Positions 28,854 through 36,753 of a stretch of 64,000 nucleotides of DNA are shown piece after piece; position 1 is the stretch's first letter; every line of letters begins with the position of its first letter. Below the pieces are notes generated by a model. It saw nothing but the letters and a program-made list of their open reading frames with translations. It made no database searches and had not been told where the DNA came from. Location of the stretch: NCBI RefSeq assembly GCF_003054175.1, contig NZ_QBKN01000016.1:52215-116214 (forward strand), in the 5' to 3' direction. The stretch comes from Allosediminivita pacifica. GTDB lineage: Bacteria; Pseudomonadota; Alphaproteobacteria; Rhodobacterales; Rhodobacteraceae. The translations under genes were made by a program, and so were the position numbers.

Positions 28854-30431
28854 CTATTCGCCCTCGGGGAGGGAGAAGACCTGGCCGGGGTAGATGAGGT
28901 CGGGGTCGCGGATCTGGTCGGTGTTGGCCTGGTAGACGCGGACGTATTCGATGCCCTCGCCGTAGCGGTCGCGGGAGATCGCCCAGAGCGTGTCGCCCGG
29001 CTGCACGGTGACGGCGGTGACCGGCCCCTGCCGGCCCTGCGTGGCCGTGGCGAGGATCTCGCGCGCCTCGCGCTGGAAGGGGCTTTCGACGCGGGCGGTG
29101 ACCGCGCCGCTTTCGTCCAGCTGGTCCACGCGGAGCGTGTAGGTGCCGGCGCCGACCTGCGGCAGTTCGACCCGCCAGCCGCCGTCCTCGCGGATGCGGG
29201 AGGTCGTGACGGGCGTGTTGTCGAGATAGATGCGCAGGAAGGCCGACCGCAGGCCACGTCCGGTGAGGAACACCTCGCCCTCGGCGTCGTAGCCCACCGC
29301 GTCGAGCGCGATCTCGGAAGGGCCCAAGGGTGAGGATGGCAGCACCTCGACCCCGGCGGGGCCGGACACGAGAACCGTGGGCTCTCCAGTCCGGTCGGGC
29401 GCGGTGGTGCCCTGCGGCGGTTGCGCACCTGGCTGGGCATCGCTGGCCAGCGCGATCTCGGCCGGAGTCCCTGCCCCGGGGGCGCTGCCTTCGCGTGGGG
29501 TGGCGCTGGTGTCGGGCGTGGGAGGCAGCCCCTCTGCCGGAGTGGGCGCGGTGCCGGCGGCCTGCGGACCGGCGGGCGCGGCGGCCGTTGCGGGGCCGGG
29601 CGCCCCGTCACGCTGTGGGGCGCCAGCGAGGGCCAGTTGCTCGCCCTCCGCGGCTGCGGGGCGGTCGCCCGGCTGCGAGACGCGCGGCGCCGGGGTGGCC
29701 CCTTCGGCCAGGGTCGGGTCGGAGGGCGCCGCGGCGGGATCTGCAAGGCCCGAGGCCGCGCCTGTCAGGGTGGCGCTGCCGGTGGTGCCCGGCGCCTGCG
29801 GCGCGCTGCCGGCCTGGGGGGCCGAGGCCACCCGGGGCGCGGCGGGGGCGATGATGATCTCGTCCCGCGACGTGCTGCGGTCCGCGCCCTCGCCGGTGGC
29901 GAGGGTGAGCACGCGGGCAAGCCCCTCGGGCGTCAGGTCCGTGAAGAGGACGAAGGTGCCGTCGCTGCCGGCTGTCGCGGTTTCCGTCTCGGTCCCGTCG
30001 ACGAGCAGCGTGACCTCGCTGCCCGGCACGGCGGAGCCGGCGACGACCGTGGTGCCGTCGGGATCGGCGCGGACGAGATCGAAGCGCGGCAGGAAATTAT
30101 CCTGGGCGGTTTCAGCTGGGGACCGGCTGGTTTCCGAGACGCTGGCCCCGGTGCCCGGCTGGAGGGGGGCAAGGGCGCGGCTGTCGGGATCGGGGCGCGC
30201 GGGGCCGCGGTCGGTGGTGCCGGAGACGACGGCGGCGGCGCTCTCGACGGGTTGCGCCTCGGACGCGGTGTCTGGCTGCGGCGCAGCCGCCGTGGCGCTG
30301 GCCTGCTGTTCCCCGGCCTCCTGCGGTGTGCTGCCCGGAGAGAGGTCGATCCAGCCGGAATTCACGGCCAGCACGGTCGCGCTGGCGAGGACCGCCGCTC
30401 CGAAACCTGCCTGGACCGCAGCCTTGCCCAT
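28854..30431 (-). CDS. LysM-domain envelope protein with long disordered Ala/Pro-rich region
   Basis: A 525-residue protein: an N-terminal hydrophobic helix (GFGAAVLASATVLAVNSGWI, residues about 10-30) anchors it in the inner membrane; a low-complexity Ala/Pro/Gly/Thr-rich stretch of about 300 residues follows, interrupted by a bacterial Ig-like repeat (VVAGSAVPGSEVTLLVDG); a second similar repeat (VFLTGRGLRSAFLRIYLDNTPV) precedes the C-terminal LysM domain (VQPGDTLWAISRDRYGEGIEYVRVYQANTD), which binds peptidoglycan. This anchor-linker-LysM plan suits a periplasmic protein that touches the wall. Start ATG 30429-30431. Divergent from the LOG gene. Confidence 0.85.
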   Translation of the reverse strand: MGKAAVQAGFGAAVLASATVLAVNSGWIDLSPGSTPQEAGEQQASATAAAPQPDTASEAQPVESAAAVVSGTTDRGPARPDPDSRALAPLQPGTGASVSETSRSPAETAQDNFLPRFDLVRADPDGTTVVAGSAVPGSEVTLLVDGTETETATAGSDGTFVLFTDLTPEGLARVLTLATGEGADRSTSRDEIIIAPAAPRVASAPQAGSAPQAPGTTGSATLTGAASGLADPAAAPSDPTLAEGATPAPRVSQPGDRPAAAEGEQLALAGAPQRDGAPGPATAAAPAGPQAAGTAPTPAEGLPPTPDTSATPREGSAPGAGTPAEIALASDAQPGAQPPQGTTAPDRTGEPTVLVSGPAGVEVLPSSPLGPSEIALDAVGYDAEGEVFLTGRGLRSAFLRIYLDNTPVTTSRIREDGGWRVELPQVGAGTYTLRVDQLDESGAVTARVESPFQREAREILATATQGRQGPVTAVTVQPGDTLWAISRDRYGEGIEYVRVYQANTDQIRDPDLIYPGQVFSLPEGE

Positions 30432-30571
30432 GATGTCTACCTGTTCCCCCTCGCGATGCCCGGCTTTCCGCCGACGCGGAGAAAGCCCTTGACACCTGAT
30501 CATGCCCCTATAGCAACCGCGCTATCACCGGTCAAAATCAGTTTTACAAGTCTTCAGGAGGCGTATCCCGT

Positions 30572-31120
30572 ATGCAGCGTTCCATTTGTGTCTATTGCGG
30601 ATCGCGCGACGGGGCAGACCCCGTCTTTGTCGAGCAGGCCGAGAGCCTTGGCGCGATGATCGCCGAGGAGGGCTGGCGGCTGGTCTACGGTGCGGGCGAC
30701 GTGGGGCTGATGGGCCGGATCGCGCGGGCAGCGCAGGCGGCGGGTGCCGATACCTTCGGCGTGATACCGCAGCACCTGCTCGACCGCGAGGTGGGCAAGC
30801 GCGACCTGACCCGGTTCGTGGTCACCGAGACCATGCACGAGCGCAAGAAGGTCATGGTGATGAATGCCGACGCCATCGTGGTGATGCCCGGCGGGCCCGG
30901 ATCGCTGGACGAGTTCTTCGAGGTGCTCACCTGGCGCCAGCTCGGTCTGCACGACAAGCCCATCGTCCTGCTGGACGCGGGTGGCTACTGGGCGCCGCTG
31001 CGGGCGCTGCTGATGCATGTCGTGGAACAGGGCTTTGCCGAGCAGTCGCTGCTCGACATGGTTCAGACCGGCGGTTCGGCGGCCGAGGTCACCGACATCC
31101 TGCGACGCGCCCTTTCCTGA
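30572..31120 (+). CDS. LOG family (cytokinin riboside 5'-monophosphate phosphoribohydrolase) protein
   Basis: A 182-residue nucleotide hydrolase of the TIGR00730/Lonely-Guy family, which splits adenine or modified adenine from nucleoside 5'-monophosphates. It has VYCGSRDG at the start, LVYGAGDVGLMGRIA, ETMHERKKVM near residue 90 and the active-site PGGPGSLDEFFEVLTW, a slight variant of the canonical PGGxGTxxE (Thr to Ser; Glu114). The 3' end overlaps the converging RarD-type gene by 58 bases, a long overlap for opposite-strand genes. Confidence 0.88.
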   Translation: MQRSICVYCGSRDGADPVFVEQAESLGAMIAEEGWRLVYGAGDVGLMGRIARAAQAAGADTFGVIPQHLLDREVGKRDLTRFVVTETMHERKKVMVMNADAIVVMPGGPGSLDEFFEVLTWRQLGLHDKPIVLLDAGGYWAPLRALLMHVVEQGFAEQSLLDMVQTGGSAAEVTDILRRALS

Positions 31121-31983
31121 GAGAAGGACTGCGCCGAGTAGAGCGCGAGGCCGATCCAGATCAGCCCGAAGGCGATGACGTGCCACTGGGTCAGCGGTTC
31201 GCCGAAAATGACCACCGCGCAGAAGAACTGCAGCGTCGGGTTGAGATACTGGAGCAGGCCGACGGTGGCGAGGTTCACGCGTTGGGCCGCGGCCGAGAAG
31301 AGGATCAGCGGCAGCGCCGTGATCGGCCCCGAGAAGACCAGAAGCGCCGAGGTGGCGAAATCGTCGCCAAAGATGCCACGCCCTGGCGCGACGAGGTGCA
31401 GGTAGGCCAGCCAGCCGATGGCAATCGGCGACAGCAGGATGACCTCGGCGGTGACCGAGATCTTGGCGCCGACCTTCAGGCCCTTTTTCACGTAGCCATA
31501 GAGCCCGAAGGTCGTGGCGATCATGAGAGAGACCCAGGGGGCGGTACCGAGACCCCAGGTCAGCACGATCACGGCCAGCGTGGCGAGGGCCACCGCCGCC
31601 CACTGCAGCGCCCCCAGCCTTTCGCCGTAGGCCACCACACCGATCAGCACGGCAACGAGCGGAAAGATGTAGTATCCGAGCGACGTTTCCCGCACGAGGC
31701 CGATTTGCACCGAAAAGATGAACAGGAACCAGTTTGCCGAGATCGCCAGCGCGGCACAGCCGAGAATGGCCGCCGAGCGCGGCGTTCCCAGTGCCGCACG
31801 GACTTCGGGAAGGCGGCCCTGCAGCGCCATCAGGCCGGTGTAGAAGACCATCGACCACACCATCCGGTGGGAGAGGAGTTCGAAGGGTGGAACGTGGGTC
31901 AGCAGCTTGTAGTAGAGCGGTGAGAGTCCCCAGATCATGCAGGCCGCCACCATAAGAAGTACGCCGCTTCTGCCCTGATCCAT
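31063..31983 (-). CDS. rarD: EamA/RarD family membrane transporter
   Basis: A 306-residue protein with about ten hydrophobic segments and the RarD pattern: MIWGLSPLYYKLL, ISANWFLFIFSVQIGLVRETSLGYYIFPLVAVLIGV, GLYGYVKKGLKV, GLLQYLNPTLQFFCAV. RarD-type proteins are drug/metabolite-superfamily carriers, named for chloramphenicol sensitivity, with no fixed substrate. ATG 31981-31983 has GGGAG upstream. The C-terminal 19 codons are antisense to the end of the LOG gene. A terminator upstream (32004-32029) separates it from the host-attachment gene. Confidence 0.85.
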   Translation of the reverse strand: MDQGRSGVLLMVAACMIWGLSPLYYKLLTHVPPFELLSHRMVWSMVFYTGLMALQGRLPEVRAALGTPRSAAILGCAALAISANWFLFIFSVQIGLVRETSLGYYIFPLVAVLIGVVAYGERLGALQWAAVALATLAVIVLTWGLGTAPWVSLMIATTFGLYGYVKKGLKVGAKISVTAEVILLSPIAIGWLAYLHLVAPGRGIFGDDFATSALLVFSGPITALPLILFSAAAQRVNLATVGLLQYLNPTLQFFCAVVIFGEPLTQWHVIAFGLIWIGLALYSAQSFSQERARRRMSVTSAAEPPV

Positions 31984-32003
31984 ATCACACTCCCTACCGA
32001 AAA

Positions 32004-32029
32004 ACCCCGCCTCCTTATCGGGGCGGGGT
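32004..32029 (-). terminator. Terminator of the host-attachment-family gene
   Basis: ACCCCGCC (from 32004) pairs with GGCGGGGT (to 32029) and is followed on the reverse strand by a T-run (TTTTTC). Confidence 0.85.
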
Positions 32030-32070
32030 CGGAGCGGCAAGCCGGCCGCTGTTGCGCACGGGCCTGACGA

Positions 32071-32526
32071 TCACGCGGAGGCGATGTCTTCCTTGATGCG
32101 CTGCTCGATCTTGTCGATCGGGTGGTTGGTCAGATCCTTGTCGATCTCGGCCAGTACTCGCGAGGACACTTCCTTGTGCATCTTGTCGCGTAGCTCGCCG
32201 AGGATCTTCGGCGGCGCCGCGATCACGATCTTCTCGAACTTGTTCTTGTGCGCCTGCTTGTAGAGGATGTCTGCCAGTTCATCGGCAAAGCGTTCCTTGG
32301 CAAGCTGGTGCCAGTCGGTGTCCTCCATGGCGGAGACCTGGCCGATACCGGTGTCCTGCTTGCGGCCCGGCTTGTTGGCGGACTGGTCGAAGTCGGAGGG
32401 GTTCTCCTGCTCCTCGATGCGCACCACGTTCAGGTCCGGGTTTTCGCCATCCACGTCATTGCGCAGGAACAGGGCCTTTTCGCCGTCGGCAATCAGGACC
32501 CACGCGCCATTCACCAGTTCTGCCAT
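32071..32526 (-). CDS. Host attachment family protein (PF10116-type)
   Basis: A 151-residue soluble protein: LVNGAWVLIADGEKALFLRN at the start, a central Asp/Gln-rich segment (ENPSDFDQSANKPGR), WHQLAKERFADELADILYKQAHKNKFEKIVIAAPPKILGELRDKMHKEVSSRVLAEIDKDLTNHP-type C-terminal half. This is the family annotated as required for attachment to host cells, with a fold like eRF1 domain 3; its molecular role is unclear. ATG 32524-32526 shares one base with the stop of the preceding small gene (TGATG), so the two are translationally coupled. A terminator follows. Confidence 0.82.
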   Translation of the reverse strand: MAELVNGAWVLIADGEKALFLRNDVDGENPDLNVVRIEEQENPSDFDQSANKPGRKQDTGIGQVSAMEDTDWHQLAKERFADELADILYKQAHKNKFEKIVIAAPPKILGELRDKMHKEVSSRVLAEIDKDLTNHPIDKIEQRIKEDIASA

Positions 32527-32756
32527 CACACCTTCTCCTTGTCGCCGGAATCGTCGGTATCGCCCGCGAGCGGACGGGTGCGCCCCGCATCGGTTTCGTC
32601 GTAGCGCTTCTCCTCGTCGCGGGTGCCGACCTTGCGCGGCAACTCGCCGCCGGCGCGGCCGGCCTCGTCGGGCTTAGGCTCGAGGTTTTCGGGCTTGGTT
32701 CCGAGGATGTCCTCGGTTTCGCGGTGGCCGTCTTTCGACTTCTGACGCTCGGCCAT
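32526..32756 (-). CDS. Small highly charged, probably disordered protein
   Basis: A 76-residue protein almost without hydrophobic residues (MAERQKSKDGHRETEDILGT, ending DTDDSGDKEKV). It has AAGGAGG five bases before its ATG and its stop overlaps the start of the host-attachment gene (TGATG), so it is a genuine coupled reading frame, not a shadow of a longer antisense frame. I do not recognise a family; the composition suggests an intrinsically disordered stress or partner protein. Confidence 0.7.
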   Translation of the reverse strand: MAERQKSKDGHRETEDILGTKPENLEPKPDEAGRAGGELPRKVGTRDEEKRYDETDAGRTRPLAGDTDDSGDKEKV

Positions 32757-32960
32757 GGGGGCCTCCTTCGTGTTCGTGTTGATCTTCTTGTTGATCTGCA
32801 CAAAGAACGCGCAGGGAAGGCCACTGTTCCCTGCCGGGCCCGACGTAAAGACGCGGCCCGGCGGTCCCTTGCACGCCAGGGCCTTCGGGCTGCGACCCCC
32901 CTTGCCTTTTGCCGCGAATGATCCCCTAGGTTTCACGTCTAATTCCGGGATCACTCCATC

Positions 32961-34742
32961 ATGCTTTCGCTTTTGGGACTCGATGCGCCGGTCGTGGCGC
33001 TGGTTCTGCTTGTCGTTCTCTTCGCTGCCTTCATGGTCGAGAAATTCCCGCCGGACGTCACGGCGGCTGGCGGCGCTGCCCTTTTCATCGTGCTGGGGCT
33101 GGTGCCCACGGACGAGGTCATGGGGGTCTTTTCCAGTTCGGCCCCGATCACCATCGCCGCGATGTTCGTGGTCTCGGGGGCGCTGGTGCGGACCGGCGTG
33201 CTGGACACTCTGGCCGAGATCGTGATCGGCCGGGCCCGCACGCGGCCTGTGTTGGCCGTTGTGGTCTTCGTCTTTGCCACGATCGCGGCCTCGGCCTTCA
33301 TGAACAACACGCCGGTGGTGCTGGTGCTGATCCCGGTGGTGATCCGGCTGGCCGGCAGCCTGAACCTTGCGCCGACGCGGCTGCTGATCCCGCTGTCCTA
33401 TGCGGCGATCCTGGGCGGGACCTGCACGCTGATCGGCACCTCGACCAACATCCTTGTTGACGGCGTGGCGCGGGACAGCGGGCTGGAGCCTTTCTCGATC
33501 TTCGAGATCGCGCCGGTGGGCATCGCAGTTGCGCTGGTGGGCGGCGTGTCGATGACTGTGATGGCGCGCTTTCTGCTGCCCGACCGGTCGTCGGCGGGGA
33601 TGAGCGATGATCGGGAGACGGATTACCTGACCGAGATCACGGTGCTTCAGGGCTATCCGCAGATCGGGCAGAGGCTGTCGCAGATCGCGGATTTCCAGCG
33701 GTCGGGTGTACGGGTGACGGGCCTGCGGCGCGGCAGCAAGATCACGCGCAAGGGGCTGGACGAGGAGGTGATCCAGCGGGGCGACACGCTGATCGTGGTG
33801 GCGCCGACGTCGGAGTTGCTGACTTTCGCCGAGCAGGAGGGCGTGCGGGTCGGCCTGCGTCGGGCGATCGATATCGACCAGAGCGCGCAGGTGCGCGTGG
33901 CCGAGGCCATCATCACCCCGTCGCGGCGCAGCTCGGGCATCCGGATCGCCGACCTTGCGCTTGGCCGGCGTGCGGGAATGCGCGTGCTGGGCGCCCACAG
34001 GCCGCAGCACATCGCCGGCGCGGACCTGTCGAGCGTGCGCCTGCGTCCCGCCGACAAGCTTCTGCTGGAAGGCACCGCCGAGGGCTTCGAGGAGCTGCGG
34101 CGCTCGGGCGACGTGGTGTCGGTCACGGAACCCGGCGGGCGGGCCTTCCGGCGCAGGCAGGCGCCTGTGGCGGTGCTGACGCTGGTGGGGATCGTGGTGC
34201 TGGCCGCGCTGGAGGTGATGCCCATCGGCATCCTCGCGCTGCTGGGCGTGGCGCTGATCCTGGTGCTGCGCTGCATCGACAACGACGAGGCCTGGGAGAG
34301 CATCGACGCCTCGATCCTGGTGCTGATCTTCTCGATGCTGATCATCGGCGCGGGCCTTGAGCATACCGGCGCGGTGGAGCTGATCGCCGAGGTGCTTCTG
34401 CCCTGGCTTGAAATGCTCTCGCCCTTCCTGTGCCTGGTCGCGGTCTACTTTGTGGGATCGCTGCTGACCGAGACCGTGACCAACAACGCGGTGGCGGTGA
34501 TCTTCACGCCCATCGTGATCCAGCTTGCCACGCAGCTCGAAGTGGATCCGCGGCCCTTCGTGGTGGCGGTGATGTTCTCGGCCAGCGCGAGCTTTGCGAC
34601 GCCCATCGGCTACCAGACCAACACGCTGGTCTACGGGGCGGGCAACTATCGCTTTGCCGATTTCCTGCGCATGGGCATCCCCATGAACATCATCGTCGGG
34701 GTGACGGCGGTTCTGGCGATCAGCTTCTTTTTTCCCCTCTAG
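32961..34742 (+). CDS. SLC13/DASS family permease with two RCK_C (TrkA-C) domains
   Basis: A 593-residue transporter. Two blocks of membrane helices (residues about 1-215 and 395-593) surround two RCK_C-like regulatory domains (TEITVLQGYPQIGQRLSQI to TLIVVAPTSELL, and RVAEAIITPSRRSSGIRIADL to DKLLLEGTAEGFEEL). The substrate/Na+ motifs are FMNNTPVVLVLIPVV with GGTCTLIGTSTNILVDG in the first half and ETVTNNAVAVIFTPIV with SASFATPIGYQTNTLVYGAG in the second. This is the layout of bacterial SLC13 anion carriers related to SAC1/CysZ-like sulfate and dicarboxylate permeases. Anion choice is uncertain. Confidence 0.85.
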   Translation: MLSLLGLDAPVVALVLLVVLFAAFMVEKFPPDVTAAGGAALFIVLGLVPTDEVMGVFSSSAPITIAAMFVVSGALVRTGVLDTLAEIVIGRARTRPVLAVVVFVFATIAASAFMNNTPVVLVLIPVVIRLAGSLNLAPTRLLIPLSYAAILGGTCTLIGTSTNILVDGVARDSGLEPFSIFEIAPVGIAVALVGGVSMTVMARFLLPDRSSAGMSDDRETDYLTEITVLQGYPQIGQRLSQIADFQRSGVRVTGLRRGSKITRKGLDEEVIQRGDTLIVVAPTSELLTFAEQEGVRVGLRRAIDIDQSAQVRVAEAIITPSRRSSGIRIADLALGRRAGMRVLGAHRPQHIAGADLSSVRLRPADKLLLEGTAEGFEELRRSGDVVSVTEPGGRAFRRRQAPVAVLTLVGIVVLAALEVMPIGILALLGVALILVLRCIDNDEAWESIDASILVLIFSMLIIGAGLEHTGAVELIAEVLLPWLEMLSPFLCLVAVYFVGSLLTETVTNNAVAVIFTPIVIQLATQLEVDPRPFVVAVMFSASASFATPIGYQTNTLVYGAGNYRFADFLRMGIPMNIIVGVTAVLAISFFFPL

Positions 34743-34924
34743 AACGGGCCCTTGGCGGAACCCGACGGTTTCTCCTCGGGGTTGATCCGGATCATTTACT
34801 CGGCCGGGCCACCTGTGGTGGAGTGGCGCTGCCCGGCGGTGGGGTGACCCGCCGCACGGCGCCGCCCCGCCAGGGGCACCGCCCGGAAGGGTGGGAGTTT
34901 CACTGACGCAAAGGGGGAGAAGTC

Positions 34925-35353
34925 ATGTCTCAGGAAACACTGTTCAAGCGCATCATGGTGCCGGTGGATCTCACGCACCGCGACAACCTCGGCAAAACCT
35001 TCAAGGTCGCGGGCGACCTTGCCAAGACCCATGGCGCCTCGATCACCTATGTCGGCGTGACCTCGACCGTGCCCTCTTCGGTGGCAAACTCGGTCGAGCA
35101 GTACACCTCGAAGCTCGAAGCGCTGGCCGCGGAGGAAGGCAAGGCGCATGGGGTCGAAACCTCGGCCCATGCGATCCCGACCACCGACCCGACTGCGAAC
35201 GTCAACCGGCTGCTGCTGAAGGCCGTGGATGACACCGGTGCTGACCTGGTCGTCATGCAGAGCCACATACCCAACGTGGTCGACTACATCTGGGCCTCGC
35301 ACGGTGGCCACATCGCAGAACACGCCAATACCTCGGTGCTGATCGTCCGCTAG
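34925..35353 (+). CDS. Universal stress protein, UspA family
   Basis: A 142-residue single-domain protein: FKRIMVPVDLTHRDNLGKTFKVAGDLAKTHGASITYVGVTS at the start, a variable middle, and LLLKAVDDTGADLVVMQSHIPNVVDYIWASHGGHIAEHANTSVLIVR at the end, the alpha/beta Usp fold. The usual ATP-binding GxxGx9GS pattern is not clean (HIPNVVDYIW in its place), so it may belong to the non-ATP-binding type. It has GGGGAG before the ATG and a terminator region after. Confidence 0.85.
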   Translation: MSQETLFKRIMVPVDLTHRDNLGKTFKVAGDLAKTHGASITYVGVTSTVPSSVANSVEQYTSKLEALAAEEGKAHGVETSAHAIPTTDPTANVNRLLLKAVDDTGADLVVMQSHIPNVVDYIWASHGGHIAEHANTSVLIVR

Positions 35354-35403
35354 AGATACGGTCACGGCAGGGCGACGCCATCGCCCTGCCCCGCCAAAAG
35401 AAA

Positions 35404-35429
35404 CGGCGCGCCCCGCAAGGGACGCGCCG
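35404..35429. terminator. Bidirectional terminator between usp and sodB
   Basis: CGGCGCG (35404-35410) pairs with CGCGCCG (35423-35429), followed on the forward strand by CTTTTT and on the reverse strand by TTTCTTTT. A second perfect hairpin (GGCAGGGCGA/TCGCCCTGCC, 35366-35390) lies just upstream. Confidence 0.8.
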
Positions 35430-35464
35430 CTTTTTCGTGCCGGGGTCCGCCGAAGCGGGAGGCC

Positions 35465-36073
35465 TTACGCCTTGGACAGGCGCTCGGCGACGTTTTCCCA
35501 GTTCACCAGGTTGTCCAGGAAGTTCTGGAGGTAGGCCGGGCGCTTGTTGCGGAAGTCGATGTAGTAGGAGTGTTCCCACACGTCGCAGCCCAGAAGCGCG
35601 GTCTGGTTGAAGCAGACAGGGTTCACGCCGTTCTCGGTCTTGGTAACCTTGAGCGTGCCGTCGGTGTCGACGACGAGCCAAGCCCAGCCGGAGCCGAACT
35701 GACCGCCACCGGCTGCGGCGAAATCTTCCTTGAACTTGTCGACGGAGCCGAAGGCGTCGGTCAGACGGCTCTCAAGCTCGGAGGGCATGTCGTTGGTGCC
35801 GGGGCCCATCATTTCCCAGAACTGGGTGTGGTTCCAGTGCTGCGAGGCGTTGTTAAAGATGCCGGACTGGGCAATCGCCTTGGGGTCGTAAGTGCCCTTG
35901 ATGATGTCCTCGACCGACTTGCCTTCCCACTCGGTGCCCGAGATGGCCTTGTTGCCGTTGTCGACATAGGCCTTGTGGTGGATGTCGTGGTGATATTCCA
36001 GCGTCTCCTGGCTCATGCCCTTGGAGGCCAGCGCGTCGTGTGCGTAGGGAAGATCGGGAAGTTCGAAAGCCAT
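35465..36073 (-). CDS. sodB: Superoxide dismutase (Fe/Mn family)
   Basis: A 202-residue cytoplasmic enzyme that dismutates superoxide. The metal ligands are visible as His28 (YHHDIHH), His79 (SQHWNHTQFW), Asp164 and His168 (DVWEHSYYIDF). GGGQFGSGWAWL precedes the C-terminal half. Without further analysis Fe and Mn use cannot be separated, though the family in this group is usually iron-loaded. ATG 36071-36073 is preferred since the conserved FELPDLPYA begins right after it. Confidence 0.93.
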   Translation of the reverse strand: MAFELPDLPYAHDALASKGMSQETLEYHHDIHHKAYVDNGNKAISGTEWEGKSVEDIIKGTYDPKAIAQSGIFNNASQHWNHTQFWEMMGPGTNDMPSELESRLTDAFGSVDKFKEDFAAAGGGQFGSGWAWLVVDTDGTLKVTKTENGVNPVCFNQTALLGCDVWEHSYYIDFRNKRPAYLQNFLDNLVNWENVAERLSKA

Positions 36074-36180
36074 TGTTACACCCCTCGTTGGTCGCGGCGT
36101 TAAAGATATGACATACCTGTAGGCAGGTCCGGGGAAGGTCAAGGCCGCCCCCGTTGTCTATTTCTTAAACGCCGCGCCGG

Positions 36181-36753
36181 TCAGAAATGTTTCACCGCGC
36201 TTCCGTTTACCGCAGCGGTACAGAGGAGGTCGTAGACGTACCGCGCCACCGAGCGGAAACAGATCAGGTCCGCTGTTCCCTCCTGCTCGAGCCAGAAGGC
36301 GGCGGCGACCTGTGCCAGCCGCGTGCGGCGCACCTCGCCCACCTCGAAATGATCGGGGCGCATGTCCACGGGCGCGAGCTTGGCCAGCACCTCGCGCACC
36401 ATGAGCGGATCGCCTTCGAGGCGGAAGATGGCGCGGGCGTCCGAGACGTCGGCGACAAGCGCGTGCTGCCCGGCAAGCTTGGCCTGCATCTCGGCCACGG
36501 TGCTGGCCGATTTCGCGCGGGGCACGAGAATCAACCGTTCATCCGGCGACATCCAGAGGATGCCGGTGCCGTTCGAGACGGCGGCCCGGCGCAGGGCCGG
36601 GTCCTTGGTGCCGGTGACCGCCGTGGCGGCTTCGCGCGCATCGGTTGCATCCTCGGGGCAGCGCAGGACGATCATGCCCTGCGGGCCGGTCTCGGTCACG
36701 CGCACCAGCCCGTCGAAGCTGGCGCCTGCAAGGGGGGTGACGGGCTCAGACAT
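36181..36753 (-). CDS. soxG: Sarcosine oxidase gamma subunit
   Basis: A 190-residue protein (VTETGPQGMIVLRC, RLILVPRAKSASTVAEM, LVADVSDARAIFRLEGD, FEVGEVRRTRLAQVAAAFWLEQEG) of the SoxG/GcvT-related fold, the smallest-but-one subunit of heterotetrameric sarcosine oxidase. It probably has a structural role next to the tetrahydrofolate site. It is the last gene of soxB-(small membrane protein)-soxD-soxA-soxG, overlapping soxA by 8 bases. Confidence 0.88.
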   Translation of the reverse strand: MSEPVTPLAGASFDGLVRVTETGPQGMIVLRCPEDATDAREAATAVTGTKDPALRRAAVSNGTGILWMSPDERLILVPRAKSASTVAEMQAKLAGQHALVADVSDARAIFRLEGDPLMVREVLAKLAPVDMRPDHFEVGEVRRTRLAQVAAAFWLEQEGTADLICFRSVARYVYDLLCTAAVNGSAVKHF

